Origin: Euryarchaeota archaeon | GTDB lineage: Archaea > Thermoplasmatota > SW-10-69-26 > JACQPN01 | Direction: 5' to 3' | Assembly: GCA_016207515.1 (NCBI GenBank) | Contig: JACQPN010000001.1 | Location: 1 to 64,000 of the forward strand | Length of the DNA stretch: 64,000 nt | In this document: piece by piece, positions 1 through 9,013 of the stretch | Layout of the letters: each line of letters starts with the position of its first letter | Position numbering within the stretch: the stretch's first letter is position 1 | Made by a program: the position numbers and the translations under genes | Notes under the pieces: generated by a model | What the model was told of the DNA's origin: nothing | Databases searched by the model: none | The model's input: the letters and a program-made list of their open reading frames with translations, nothing else

Positions 1-140
1 CGCCAACACGTTGGGATCATCGAACACGGGCTTCACCAGGACCACCGGTCGGGGGTCAGGGTCGACGGGTTTTAGCCCGTTTGCCCGGGTCGTTTTTGGA
101 GTTACAAAAGGGGCCGGTTTAGGAAGTTACAGCACACATC

Positions 141-413
141 ATGCAACGCGGCTATGCGCGCGATTACTACGACGTTTGGCGGCTCCTGCGCGAGGGCAAT
201 TACGACCTCACGCAGACGAGGGTGCTTCTCATCCGAAAGTGCAAGCTCACAGCCGTTCCCTTCGAACCCCGATTGATATTCGACGAGAACCGCCTCGTTG
301 ACGCCGGCCAGCACTGGGAAACGGCTCTCGCCAGGCTCACGAAAGACCTAGCACCGTTCGACTCTGTCATTCGCGAACTCCGGAAGTCGCTCGGACCGAT
401 TCCACGAGGATAA
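141..413 (+). pseudogene. AbiEii/AbiGii-type nucleotidyltransferase toxin, C-terminal remnant
   Basis: The 90-residue product carries ARDYYDVWRLL near its N-terminus. This resembles the conserved C-terminal segment of the AbiEii/AbiGii toxin family (DUF1814), the nucleotidyltransferase half of type IV toxin-antitoxin pairs. The frame is closed by a TAG only six codons before this ATG, and the nucleotidyltransferase core that should precede it is absent. No AbiEi-like antitoxin is visible, although the window edge limits the view. I read it as a degraded remnant at the border of the conserved biosynthetic region. Family assignment rests on one motif and overall length, so it is moderate. Confidence 0.55.
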
Positions 414-554
414 GCGGCGCCATGAGATAGCGGCCCTCGCGGAACGGCGTCCCTGCAAAGTCTCAGTTGGCGCCTCCCACACCATGAAAAAGGGTGCTGG
501 TGCGCGCCCTGTTTCCCGCATAAGAGCGCGTGTGCGGAATCCGCGATGCTCTCG

Positions 555-1595
555 TCACAGCATCTTCTTCGCGTACATCAACTCTGCATTGAGGATCGAC
601 CCGCCCGCCGCTCCCCTCACCGTGTTGCTCCCGCTCACGAAGTACTTGTAATGCAGGACGTTGTCCTTCCTCAATCGGCCCACCGAGACCGCCATGCCTT
701 TTTCGAGGTTCCAGTCACGTCTCGGCTGGGGACGGTTCTCTTCCCGTTTCACGTGGAGCGGGCGCAGCGGTGCGAGCGGCGTCTTGAGTTTCTGCGGTTC
801 GGCCGTCCATTGGCTCCACGTTTCGAGGATCTCGTTCTCGTTGGTGATGCGCTCGAATTCGAGGTTGACGACGGCGCTGTGGCCTTCTTCGACGGGGACT
901 CGGGTACAGGTCGCCGAAATGGGGAATGCGGCGTTTTTCACGGCGCCGTTCTCGAAGTTCCCCAGCATCTTCAGCGGTTCGGTCTGGACCTTTTCCTCTT
1001 CGCCGCCGCCGATGAACGGGATCACGTTTGCGGTGATGTCGAGCGACGGGACGCCGGGATAGCCCGCCCCGCTTATTGCTTGCATCGTCGTGATCACTGC
1101 TTTCTTGATCTTGAACTTCTCGTGGAGCGGTTTCCAGCTCATCGTGACGACGACTGCCGCGCAGTTCGGGTTCGTGACGATGTAGCCGTCGGTGCGTCGC
1201 CTTCGTTTTTGCACTTCGACGAGCGCCACGTGCTCCGGGTTCACTTCCGGTATGAGTAGGGGAACGTCCGCTTCCATCCGGTGGTCACGCGCGTTCGAGA
1301 ACACTCGTAGACCAGCGCCCGATAGTTTTTCCTCGATGGGGCCCGCGGTGCCGCTGGGGATCGCCGAGAAGACGAGGTCCGCGTCCAGGCGATCGTCGGA
1401 AGCGAGGACTGGCATGGACGCGACCGCCTTGGGCATCGCATCGTTCAGCACCCAGTTCGCCGCCTCGGCGTACGTCTTTCCGGCGCTACGTTCGGAGGCG
1501 ACGAGTGCCGTTATCTTGAACCATGGATGGTCTTGAAGCAGCGAAATGAATCGCTGTCCAACAGCCCCGGTCGCCCCTACTATCGCCACCTTCAC
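555..1595 (-). CDS. asd: Aspartate-semialdehyde dehydrogenase
   Basis: Reduces aspartyl phosphate to L-aspartate-4-semialdehyde with NADPH. The N-terminus has the dinucleotide-binding GATGAVGQ. The active-site cysteine is in TNPNCAAVV (Cys145) and a catalytic histidine in EEGHSA (His239), numbered from the chosen start. The sequence matches the archaeal/fungal type of the enzyme. I start at the GTG giving VKVAIVGATG because AGGTGA lies about four bases before it; an upstream GTG at 1625 would add ten residues that do not resemble the family. It is the last gene of the aromatic operon, 70 bp after lysC. The product feeds both lysine/threonine synthesis and, in archaea, ADH synthase, whose gene opens this operon. 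Confidence 0.95.
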   Translation of the reverse strand: MKVAIVGATGAVGQRFISLLQDHPWFKITALVASERSAGKTYAEAANWVLNDAMPKAVASMPVLASDDRLDADLVFSAIPSGTAGPIEEKLSGAGLRVFSNARDHRMEADVPLLIPEVNPEHVALVEVQKRRRRTDGYIVTNPNCAAVVVTMSWKPLHEKFKIKKAVITTMQAISGAGYPGVPSLDITANVIPFIGGGEEEKVQTEPLKMLGNFENGAVKNAAFPISATCTRVPVEEGHSAVVNLEFERITNENEILETWSQWTAEPQKLKTPLAPLRPLHVKREENRPQPRRDWNLEKGMAVSVGRLRKDNVLHYKYFVSGSNTVRGAAGGSILNAELMYAKKML

Positions 1596-1665
1596 ATTTT
1601 CACCTTTCTTGGGAGTCGCTCGCACACATCGGCGGGCGCAAGCGTCCTGGACGTCCGCTCCATCT

Positions 1666-3045
1666 TCATTTGTGCACCTGGTTGAGGAAATGCTCGTGTA
1701 CCGCGGTTATGGCCTTCATCTTGTCCGCCGTCTTCACGACGAAGTTCAAGGCGATGTCCGAAGCGCCAACGCTTATCATCTCGACGTTGACTCCGGCTTT
1801 TCCGACCGCGGTGAATATGTGGCCCGCCGTTCCCGGCACGGCGCCGATCCCTTTGCCGACGACGCAGACGAGACTCATCCCGTCGATCGGTTCCACGCCC
1901 TGGACGATCCCGTCCTGCATCGCTTGAAGGGCCCGTAGACCGGATTCGATGTCCTTGGAGTTCACAAGCAGCGCGAAGTTCGCTTGGCTCGCGGCCATGT
2001 TGTAGACGTTCACGCGCGATTGACCAAGGGCGCTGAAGACGCGCTGCCCGACACCGGGCGTATAGGCCATCCCGGGCCCGTAGAGTTTGAGGATCGCGAG
2101 GCCGTCCTTTGCCGCTACACTTATGAGGGCCCTGCGGGCGGTGTTGGGGACACGTTCGATGATGGTGCCTTCGGCCTCGGGCCGGTTCGTGTTCTTCACG
2201 ACGATCGGTATGCTCTTCTTCGCGACGGGTTCGACGGTCCGGGGATGCAAAATCTCGGCTCCAAGATAGGCAAGCTCGGCCGCCTCGTCGTAGCTCATCC
2301 TGTCGACGGGGATGGCCTTCGAGACGATGCGCGGATCGGCCGTGAGGAAACCGTCCACGTCCTTCCATACTTCGAGCCGTTCGGCGTTCAAGGCGTTGGC
2401 GATGATCGCAGCTGAGTAGTCGCTCCCACCGCGCCCGAACGTCGTCACGTGGCCGTCGATGTCGCAGCCGAAGAAACCCGTGATCACCGGGATGAGCCCC
2501 TGCTCTATCTGGGGCTTCAGTTCCTCCTGGAAGCGGCGTTCGATCATGTGAAGAAGCGGTGAGGCGCCTCCGAAGACGCCGTCGGTGAGGAGGCCTATCT
2601 CGTCGGCATCGCACGAGCGGGCTTTGACGCCCATCTCGCGTAAGACCGAGCCGAGGACGCGTACTGACAGCCGTTCGCCGAATGAGAGCGCATAGTCCTG
2701 CGTCTTCGGTGTCAATTCTTCGGTGTAGGATATGCCGTAGAGCATGCGTTCGAGGCGTTGCAGGAGGGCGTCTATCTCTTCAGAGGCTTGGAGTCGATGA
2801 GAGTTGTCCTTGATGCAGAGTTCGATTGCATCCACGTGACGGTGGCGGAGATCTGCAAGGAGGGCTTTGATGTGCGCCTCGTCGTCCTTGATCTTTGGAA
2901 GGCTAGTGGATATCTGGTCGGTCACACCCTCCATCGCGGAAAGCACCACGGCGCGGGGCCCCGTCTGCATGCGGATTATCTCGGCCACACGCGCGAATTG
3001 GGCGCCCGAAGTGAGGCTCGCGCCTCCGAATTTCATCACTCGCAC
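1666..3045 (-). CDS. lysC: Aspartate kinase with C-terminal ACT domains
   Basis: Phosphorylates L-aspartate, the first step towards aspartate semialdehyde. The N-terminal kinase domain has MKFGGASL (usually KFGGTS), then SFGERLSVRVL and the nucleotide-binding GRGGSDYSAA at roughly residues 215-225. The last third holds two ACT repeats (around GLAILKLYGPGMAYTPGVGQ and VCVVGKGIGAVPGTAG), the usual site of amino-acid feedback. At 459 residues it is full length for a monofunctional enzyme. The start could be the GTG at 3045 or the ATG three codons later. It lies 64 bp downstream of tyrA and 70 bp upstream of asd on the same strand. Its place in an aromatic operon makes sense because aspartate semialdehyde is a precursor of archaeal dehydroquinate. 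Confidence 0.95.
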   Translation of the reverse strand: MRVMKFGGASLTSGAQFARVAEIIRMQTGPRAVVLSAMEGVTDQISTSLPKIKDDEAHIKALLADLRHRHVDAIELCIKDNSHRLQASEEIDALLQRLERMLYGISYTEELTPKTQDYALSFGERLSVRVLGSVLREMGVKARSCDADEIGLLTDGVFGGASPLLHMIERRFQEELKPQIEQGLIPVITGFFGCDIDGHVTTFGRGGSDYSAAIIANALNAERLEVWKDVDGFLTADPRIVSKAIPVDRMSYDEAAELAYLGAEILHPRTVEPVAKKSIPIVVKNTNRPEAEGTIIERVPNTARRALISVAAKDGLAILKLYGPGMAYTPGVGQRVFSALGQSRVNVYNMAASQANFALLVNSKDIESGLRALQAMQDGIVQGVEPIDGMSLVCVVGKGIGAVPGTAGHIFTAVGKAGVNVEMISVGASDIALNFVVKTADKMKAITAVHEHFLNQVHK

Positions 3046-3109
3046 GTCGTCGCCCCCACTTCGTCAAGCCAGGCCACGAACTGATTCCCTCGTCGGTCCA
3101 CGGGCATGT

Positions 3110-4198
3110 TCACTTGGTTTCACCGCCGTAGTACCGGTTCAAGCCTTCCATCATGCGGCGGAAACGTGTCGGCCTATTTCTCCCTTCACGTATCTCCTCG
3201 ATCGCCCGGACGAGGGCCGAATACACTTTCGCATTTTGTGGGTTCAAGGCTTGGATCTCCCGATAAAGGTCGGGGTTCTCGGCGGAGACCTCGCGCGATA
3301 GTTCGAGCTGTTTTTGGAACGTGGGGCCGCCCGTGTCAGCAAAGTCATCGATCGAGTGGCCGCTCTTTTCAAGCGTCCTGGAAAAGGCTAGGCTGGTCGC
3401 ATGCGCGAGGCCCAACACATAAGCCATGTACTCGTCGTGTTCTTCGAGACCCATGCGCACGATCCGGACCGCCGTGTCGGAGAAGAGCGCCTCCGCCGCA
3501 CGGTCGGCCTTCAGTTTCCCCACGGAGGCGACGACGAGGTTCTTTCCAGAAAGAAATCCTGCGGTCGGGCCCCACATGGGATGAAGCGATGTCACTCTCA
3601 GCCCTCGCGCGGCGGATTTCCGGAGCGCTGAAGCGACCGGGGTCTTGAGGCTGCAGATGTCGAACGTCAGGGCCTTCGAGTCTGAAGGTATGGAGGCGAC
3701 GGCCTTTCCCGCGACGGCCATCGGGGTCGCGATCATCACCACGTCGGAGCTTCGGGCCGAGGCTTCGAGGTCCTTCGCTTTCGCATATCCTCGCGGCGCA
3801 CCCCGCGGGTCATGGATGGAGACCTGCATCCCACGGGAATTCAGATAATCGGCGAACCATCGGCCCATCCGGCCGCGCCCGCCGATGATGAGGGCCTTCC
3901 CAGAGGATCGCCGACGCTTGCCCGGTGGCGCTTCCCCTTTCTGTACATCGACCGAGGCCGCGATGAGGATCCGCATCAGATTCTCGCCGACGGCCGGGTC
4001 GATCCCACGCTTCCTGCAGAGTCTCAAAGTGTCGCTGATGACCTCTGCTTCGACGCGATAATCGCGGATCGGGAGCCTGAGGCCGCGCTTCAGGTCGCCG
4101 ATTCTCCTCGCGTAGGTCAGTCGCTTCGCCACGAGCTCGACCAACCGCCGGTCCACGTCATGGATCTCACGTCGCATCCTATGGATGTCACTTGCCAA
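3110..4198 (-). CDS. tyrA: Chorismate mutase / prephenate dehydrogenase fusion
   Basis: Converts chorismate to prephenate and then to 4-hydroxyphenylpyruvate on the tyrosine branch. Residues about 1-90 form an AroQ-type helical chorismate mutase (RREIHDVDRRLVELVAKR, then KRGLRLPIRDYRVEAEV). Residues from about 105 form a Rossmann prephenate dehydrogenase with ALIIGGRGRMGRWFADYL and the substrate-binding SLHPMWGP. I place the start at a TTG (4196-4198), preceded at about seven bases by GGAGG and overlapping the end of aroC by 11 bp; a longer reading to an ATG at 4237 lacks family similarity. No prephenate dehydratase is encoded nearby, so the phenylalanine branch must lie elsewhere. Confidence 0.93.
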   Translation of the reverse strand: MASDIHRMRREIHDVDRRLVELVAKRLTYARRIGDLKRGLRLPIRDYRVEAEVISDTLRLCRKRGIDPAVGENLMRILIAASVDVQKGEAPPGKRRRSSGKALIIGGRGRMGRWFADYLNSRGMQVSIHDPRGAPRGYAKAKDLEASARSSDVVMIATPMAVAGKAVASIPSDSKALTFDICSLKTPVASALRKSAARGLRVTSLHPMWGPTAGFLSGKNLVVASVGKLKADRAAEALFSDTAVRIVRMGLEEHDEYMAYVLGLAHATSLAFSRTLEKSGHSIDDFADTGGPTFQKQLELSREVSAENPDLYREIQALNPQNAKVYSALVRAIEEIREGRNRPTRFRRMMEGLNRYYGGETK

Positions 4199-5279
4199 GC
4201 GCACCCCTCCCCTTCTCTCGAAGAAGCAGGTCCGCAAGGACGAAGGCCCCGCAGGCCTCGACGACTGGAACGGCCCGCGGCACGATGCACGGGTCGTGGC
4301 GGCCTGCGACTCTCAGTTTCGCGGGCTGCATCGTGTCGAGGTCGACCGTGTCCTGTTCGATAGGGATGGAGGAGGTCGGTTTGAAGGCGACGCGGAAGCG
4401 TACCGGCATCCCTGATGTCAATCCGCCGAGGACGCCGCCGTGGTTGTTCGTCCTCGTGCGGACATGGTCCCCCTCGATGATGTAGGCGTCGTTGGCTTGC
4501 GAGCCGCGCATCTTCGTGAAGGCGAAACCCGCACCGAATTCCAGGCCCTTCACCGCGGGGATCGCGAAGCATAGGTGCGCCACAAGCGATTCCACGGAGT
4601 CGAAGAACGGGTCGCCCAATCCCACCGGCAGTCCCTCTGCGATGAATTCCACGATTCCCCCCACGGAATCGCCGGCGCTACGGGCGTCGGTGACCTCCTT
4701 CTCCATGAGCATGGCTTCCGGGGCGCTAGCACATCGCACGGGGTTCGATTCGACGTTCGCTTTCGCCTCGTCGAATCCCACTTCATGGCCCACTTCGATC
4801 CTGCCGATCGCCGTCGTGTGCGCCGTGACGCTGATCCCTTCGCGCGCCAGGATCACGCGGGCGGCGCATCCGGCCATGACAAGGGCCGCGGTCAAGCGGC
4901 CGCTGAACATGCCGCCGCCGCGGATGTCGTTCATCCCGGCGAATTTCATTGTGCCCGTGAAATCGGCGTGCCCGGGCCGCGGTCTTCTCTTGAATTCCAG
5001 GTACTTCGAAGGGTCTGTGTCCGAGTTCTCGATGTACATGAGGATGGGCGCCCCAGTGGTCGTCCCTTCGAGAACGCCGGACGCGACAATCACCCTGTCC
5101 CCCTCTTTCCGTTGGGTGACGATCTTGCTTTGCCCGGGCCTCCTCCGGTCCAACTCCTTTTGGATCGCATCCAAGTCGAGGGCGAGGCCCGCGGGGCAAC
5201 CGTCGACGACCACGCCCACCACTTGCCCGTGGCTCTCGCCGAAGACCGCCATCCTTAGGGCGCCGCCGAAAGTCATCAT
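4188..5279 (-). CDS. aroC: Chorismate synthase
   Basis: Eliminates phosphate from EPSP to give chorismate, using reduced FMN. The family signatures GESHG near the N-terminus, RPGHADFTGTMKF, and GGGMFSGRLTAALV in the middle are all present, as is the C-terminal AGRHDPCIVPRAVPVVEA. The start is the ATG of MMTFGGALRMAVFGESHG, which sits after GGGGAGGGGATCGC; upstream ATG/GTG codons would add about 33 residues of arginine-rich sequence unlike the family. The 363-residue length is normal. It lies 70 bp after aroA and overlaps tyrA by 11 bp, so the two are probably translationally coupled. Confidence 0.96.
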   Translation of the reverse strand: MMTFGGALRMAVFGESHGQVVGVVVDGCPAGLALDLDAIQKELDRRRPGQSKIVTQRKEGDRVIVASGVLEGTTTGAPILMYIENSDTDPSKYLEFKRRPRPGHADFTGTMKFAGMNDIRGGGMFSGRLTAALVMAGCAARVILAREGISVTAHTTAIGRIEVGHEVGFDEAKANVESNPVRCASAPEAMLMEKEVTDARSAGDSVGGIVEFIAEGLPVGLGDPFFDSVESLVAHLCFAIPAVKGLEFGAGFAFTKMRGSQANDAYIIEGDHVRTRTNNHGGVLGGLTSGMPVRFRVAFKPTSSIPIEQDTVDLDTMQPAKLRVAGRHDPCIVPRAVPVVEACGAFVLADLLLREKGRGALGK

Positions 5280-5349
5280 GCGATCCCCTCCCCACCTGCA
5301 TCGAGGGGCCCGTGGAATGATCGGCCGAAACGGCGACCCATGTCTATCC

Positions 5350-6618
5350 TCATTCTCGCACCACCGCCTTCGCGCCAAGACGTTGAAGGTGCGTCACGAA
5401 GCCAGGGTACGACACCGCCGCGGAGGATTCGTCGTCGATGACGACGCGTCCGCTCGAGACGAGTCCGGCGATCGCGAAGGCCATCGCGATGCGGTGGTCG
5501 CCGTACGTGTTGATCTTCGCGCCGCGCAAGGGGCTGCCGCCGTCGATGCGGAGTCCGTCCGGCAACTCCACGGCGCTTGCGCCCATCCTCGAAAGGCCCT
5601 CGGCCATCGCCTTGATCCGGTCGGATTCCTTCAAACGTAGATGCGCCGCCCCGGAAAGCGTGGAGGTGCCCTTTGCGCTCGCCGCGACGACGCAAAGGAT
5701 CGGGAACAGATCCGGCGTGGCCTTGAGATCAAGGTCGCAGCCCGTGAGGTCGCCGCCGTTGACTTCCACGGACCCCCGTCCAAGCTTGACCATTGCGCCG
5801 AACTTCCTCAAGTGTTGGATTATCGCCTTGTCCCCCTGGGCGAGGCCGTTGTCGACGCCGAGGACTTTCACGCGCCCGCCCGTGATCGCCGCGGCCGCAA
5901 GCGGAAACGCCGCGGACGAGAAGTCGCCCGGGACCCTGAACGGGTTCTCGCGGTACTTCTCCCCGCCGCCGGTCTTGAAGGAGTTCTCGCGTCGCTCCCA
6001 TTTCACGCCAAAGCCTTCGAGCATCTCGAGTGTCACCTCCACGTAGGGTTCGGAGAACATCTCGTTGGTGACCGTGATCTGCGTCGATTTACCGGCAAGA
6101 GGGGCGGCAATGAGAAGCGACGAGATGAATTGCGAAGAGACGTCACCGCGAATCGTCACGGTCCCCCCGCGCATCGGCCCCGTGATGACGACGGGAGCGC
6201 AACCGTTGTCGCGGCTCGAAAAGGCGTCGGCGCCCAAAGTCGACAACGCGGAAAGAAGCGGCCCCATCGGGCGACGCCGGATGGAGGCATCGCCTGTGAA
6301 GATGGTGGTCCCTGGGAGGAGCCCTGCCAACCCCGAGAGGAGACGTAGCGTCGTTCCCGAGTTCTTCACGTCGATGACGTCGGGAGGCGCCGACAGCTCC
6401 TCCGTCTCCACCCGGTACCCGTTCTTTATCGGCGTGAACTCGGCACCGAAGAGCTCAAGCGCCTCAAGAGTCGCGAGCGTGTCCGCGGAGAGCAAGGGGT
6501 TCGTGATGCGGCCTTTCTTCGCGAGCGCGCTCATGATAAGCGCGCGGTGCGTGTAGGATTTTGAAGGCGGCGCATCGATCACACCGCTTATCTCGGAGCG
6601 TTCGACCGTGAGCGTCAT
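5350..6618 (-). CDS. aroA: 3-phosphoshikimate 1-carboxyvinyltransferase (EPSP synthase)
   Basis: Transfers enolpyruvyl from phosphoenolpyruvate to shikimate 3-phosphate. Diagnostic segments are PPSKSYTHRALIMSALA (substrate-binding Lys-Ser), KNSGTTLRLLSGLAG, GDASIRRRPMGPLL, and near the C-terminus LRLKESDRIKAMAEGL and YGDHRIAMAFAIA. The 422-residue length suits the two-domain inside-out alpha/beta fold. The start codon overlaps the stop of the upstream shikimate kinase gene by four bases (ATGA), so the kinase and this synthase, which act consecutively, are tightly coupled. Confidence 0.97.
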   Translation of the reverse strand: MTLTVERSEISGVIDAPPSKSYTHRALIMSALAKKGRITNPLLSADTLATLEALELFGAEFTPIKNGYRVETEELSAPPDVIDVKNSGTTLRLLSGLAGLLPGTTIFTGDASIRRRPMGPLLSALSTLGADAFSSRDNGCAPVVITGPMRGGTVTIRGDVSSQFISSLLIAAPLAGKSTQITVTNEMFSEPYVEVTLEMLEGFGVKWERRENSFKTGGGEKYRENPFRVPGDFSSAAFPLAAAAITGGRVKVLGVDNGLAQGDKAIIQHLRKFGAMVKLGRGSVEVNGGDLTGCDLDLKATPDLFPILCVVAASAKGTSTLSGAAHLRLKESDRIKAMAEGLSRMGASAVELPDGLRIDGGSPLRGAKINTYGDHRIAMAFAIAGLVSSGRVVIDDESSAAVSYPGFVTHLQRLGAKAVVRE

Positions 6619-7469
6619 AGGAGCCCTCCGTTCGTCGGCCGCGAGAGGATTATCTCGCCCTCAAGTCTTCCCCACGCCGCCTTCACGGCATCGACTGTGG
6701 CCTCGCTGCAGACGGCGACGGTGGCAGGCCCGGTCCCGGTGAGGCCGGCCGCAAGCGAGCCCGCCCTGATCGCCTCCGCCGTCGCCTCAAGTGAAAGACC
6801 GGCGACGGCTGAACAGTATATCCCATTCAAAGTGAGCGCCTTCATCCATCGGCCTTCGGCGGCCAATCCATGGCAGGCTTCCATCTGCGCTCTTACGGGC
6901 GAGTAATCGACCTTGGCCGCCTCCGTCTTTCGTATTTGACGCGCCGGGACCAATATCGCTATCCGGAGCGAGGGGTCGATCTCGCGACGCGAGATGAGCA
7001 GGCGCGAAACGTTGTCCGTCACCACGACACCGCCGAAGTAGGACGCGCAGGCGTCGTCGTAGGCACCCGTGACACTCACGCCTGCCGCGAGTGCCGCGTC
7101 GACGCCCAATGAGATCGTTTCCTCGGGCCCAAGGGAGCGACCCGCGGCGCGGGAGGTTGCGAGGACTAGGGCGTTCGCCGCCGCGGAGCTGCTTTTCAGG
7201 CCCCGGGAGATAGGAATGTCGCTTTTCGTCGTGGCGCGGGCCCCTTGTTCTTTCATGCCAACATGGTCAAGGGTGCGGCGCACGCACTCCTCGGCAAGGC
7301 GCGTGGTCTCGTCGGGTTGCCCCTCTATCGCGACGGCGATCGTCGGATCGGCAGTTAGTTCCACTTCAGCCGTCGTCGTGAGGCCAATGCCGAAGGCGGC
7401 CCCTTTCCCGGTGGCAAGAGCATTGACGATGGTCGCTGCCCCATGGACGGTGGCAGCGCCTCTCACCAC
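6615..7469 (-). CDS. aroK: Archaeal (GHMP-type) shikimate kinase
   Basis: Phosphorylates shikimate. It belongs to the GHMP kinase superfamily, the archaeal replacement for bacterial AroK. It has HGAATIVNALATGKGAAFGI at the N-terminus, the ATP-binding loop ISRGLKSSSAAANALVLA, and the C-terminal glycine-rich GLTGTGPATVAV. I prefer a GTG near 7469 (giving VVRGAATVHGAATIVNA) because GGAGG lies five bases before it; a TTG at 7484 is the alternative. The four-base ATGA overlap with aroA and the 55-bp gap after the aroDE fusion place it firmly in the operon. Confidence 0.93.
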   Translation of the reverse strand: MVRGAATVHGAATIVNALATGKGAAFGIGLTTTAEVELTADPTIAVAIEGQPDETTRLAEECVRRTLDHVGMKEQGARATTKSDIPISRGLKSSSAAANALVLATSRAAGRSLGPEETISLGVDAALAAGVSVTGAYDDACASYFGGVVVTDNVSRLLISRREIDPSLRIAILVPARQIRKTEAAKVDYSPVRAQMEACHGLAAEGRWMKALTLNGIYCSAVAGLSLEATAEAIRAGSLAAGLTGTGPATVAVCSEATVDAVKAAWGRLEGEIILSRPTNGGLL

Positions 7470-7524
7470 GTGCCCTCCGGCCAAGGCCCCGCGGCCTTCA
7501 CGAAGGAAGGCGACCGCAGCGACG

Positions 7525-9012
7525 TCATCGAACTGACGCCTCCAGCATCGCGAAGCGCATCAAGGCCCTCGGCGCGGGCCGGTCGAACCAGAACTGGAAC
7601 GAGAGGATCCCTTGTTCGAGAAGCATCTCGGTCCCTTTGACCACGTTCGCGCGACGCTTCTTGGCCGCTGCGAGCAGCGGCGTGACGGGAGGGGAATAGA
7701 CCGCATCGAGGACAGTGAGTTTCGAGTGGATGGCCGCGTAATCGAACAAGGGCGCCCCATCAGGCGCGGGGGACGCGCAATTGACGAGCACGTCCGTATC
7801 GCGTAACGTTTTCTCCGCGAGCTCAAGTCCGCCGGCGCCGTGAAGACCAAGCCTCGAGCGTAGATCGGTGGCGCTCTTCGCCGTCCGGTTGAGAAGCGTG
7901 ACCTTGGCGCCTGAGCGCGTGAGGGCGAGGCTCACCGACCGTCCGGAACCGCCGGCGCCCAAGACCACCGCCTTCGCGCCTTCGAGTCCGACGCCCGCCC
8001 GTTCGAGCGCCCTCACGGCGCCTTCGCCATCGGTCGTGTGGCCTATGAGACGCCCGGAGTCATTACGGAGACAGTTCACCGAATTAGTGAGCCGCGCGGC
8101 TTCGGTGAGTTCGTCTGGAAGCAGTGCGGCCCGTTCCTTGTAGGGGGCCGTGATGTTGGCGCCGAGGATGTTGGCGCCGTGAAGGACCGCGAAGAGCGAT
8201 GAGAGTTCCACTTGGTCAGCATCGTAGGCGAGGTAACGTGCATCAAGTCCCGCCCCGTCGATGGCGGCGTTTTGGATGGCGGGTGAGAGCGAATGGGAAA
8301 CGGGGCTGCCGATGAGAAGGAGGAGCTTCGTCGCGGGGGTCGTCGGCCTTTTCGCGGCCGCAAGGTGCGCCCTCATCTCTTGGGCGGGTAGTTGCCCCGC
8401 AGCGGCCGCCGAGCCGGTGCTCCGACAATAGACCAACGCCTGCCCCATGAGTGGTGCCGCGGCCCGTAGGCTTGCGTCCCCCAAGCCCATGACGGCGACG
8501 GGGATCCCCTCCCGTCGAGCGCCGGCGATGCAATCGACGAGTCGGAGTCGAGCATCGTCGGTCTTGACAAGGGAGGCGTATTTCACGACGTCCGCCCCGG
8601 CGCGTACCGCGCGTCGAAGCCCCACGAGTATGCGACGGGCGGGCGGAGTGCCGCGTAGCGAATGTGCGGAGACGATGACCGCGGCGCCCGCCTCGTGGAT
8701 CCGCTTGATCCGCTTCGTGAGTTGGGCGGTCTCATATTCGAGATCCACCCACTCGAAGCCTGCATTGGCGGCTTTGTAGAGGAGCCTCATGCGTTCCGGT
8801 TCCGGAAGTACAGAGTCGCCACCATGTCCCTTGGGCCGTAGCGTGGCGACGAGGGGCTTTCGCAAGGAGCCCCGGATAGCCGCGACGCCCTCATCGGTAA
8901 GGCCTGATATCGCGTCGAGCCGGATCTCGACGAGGTCGCCACGGGCACGCTGGGCGACGGAAACCGTGCGTCGGGCGGTCTTCTGCTTCACCGATTCGAC
9001 GAGGAGCGTCAA
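7525..9012 (-). CDS. aroDE: Fused 3-dehydroquinate dehydratase (type I) / shikimate dehydrogenase
   Basis: One 495-residue polypeptide carries two consecutive pathway steps. Residues 1 to about 220 are a class I dehydroquinase barrel with EIRLDAI, the catalytic histidine in VSAHSLRG (His117) and the Schiff-base lysine in VVKYASL (Lys144). Residues from about 228 are shikimate dehydrogenase with GSPVSHSLSPAIQNAAI, the catalytic lysine in NITAPYKE (Lys292), HTTDGEGA, the NADP loop GAGGSGRSV and the C-terminal GTEMLLEQG. All expected catalytic residues are present, so both halves should be active. The gene starts one base after the stop of aroB'. Such AroD-AroE fusions are known in plants and some microbes. 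Confidence 0.95.
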   Translation of the reverse strand: MTLLVESVKQKTARRTVSVAQRARGDLVEIRLDAISGLTDEGVAAIRGSLRKPLVATLRPKGHGGDSVLPEPERMRLLYKAANAGFEWVDLEYETAQLTKRIKRIHEAGAAVIVSAHSLRGTPPARRILVGLRRAVRAGADVVKYASLVKTDDARLRLVDCIAGARREGIPVAVMGLGDASLRAAAPLMGQALVYCRSTGSAAAAGQLPAQEMRAHLAAAKRPTTPATKLLLLIGSPVSHSLSPAIQNAAIDGAGLDARYLAYDADQVELSSLFAVLHGANILGANITAPYKERAALLPDELTEAARLTNSVNCLRNDSGRLIGHTTDGEGAVRALERAGVGLEGAKAVVLGAGGSGRSVSLALTRSGAKVTLLNRTAKSATDLRSRLGLHGAGGLELAEKTLRDTDVLVNCASPAPDGAPLFDYAAIHSKLTVLDAVYSPPVTPLLAAAKKRRANVVKGTEMLLEQGILSFQFWFDRPAPRALMRFAMLEASVR

Positions 9013-9013
9013 T

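Noticed and set aside
70-100. GCCCGTTTGCCCG shared with 56285-56305
   Set aside because: A 13-base match between unrelated contexts in a GC-rich genome with no extension is likely chance.
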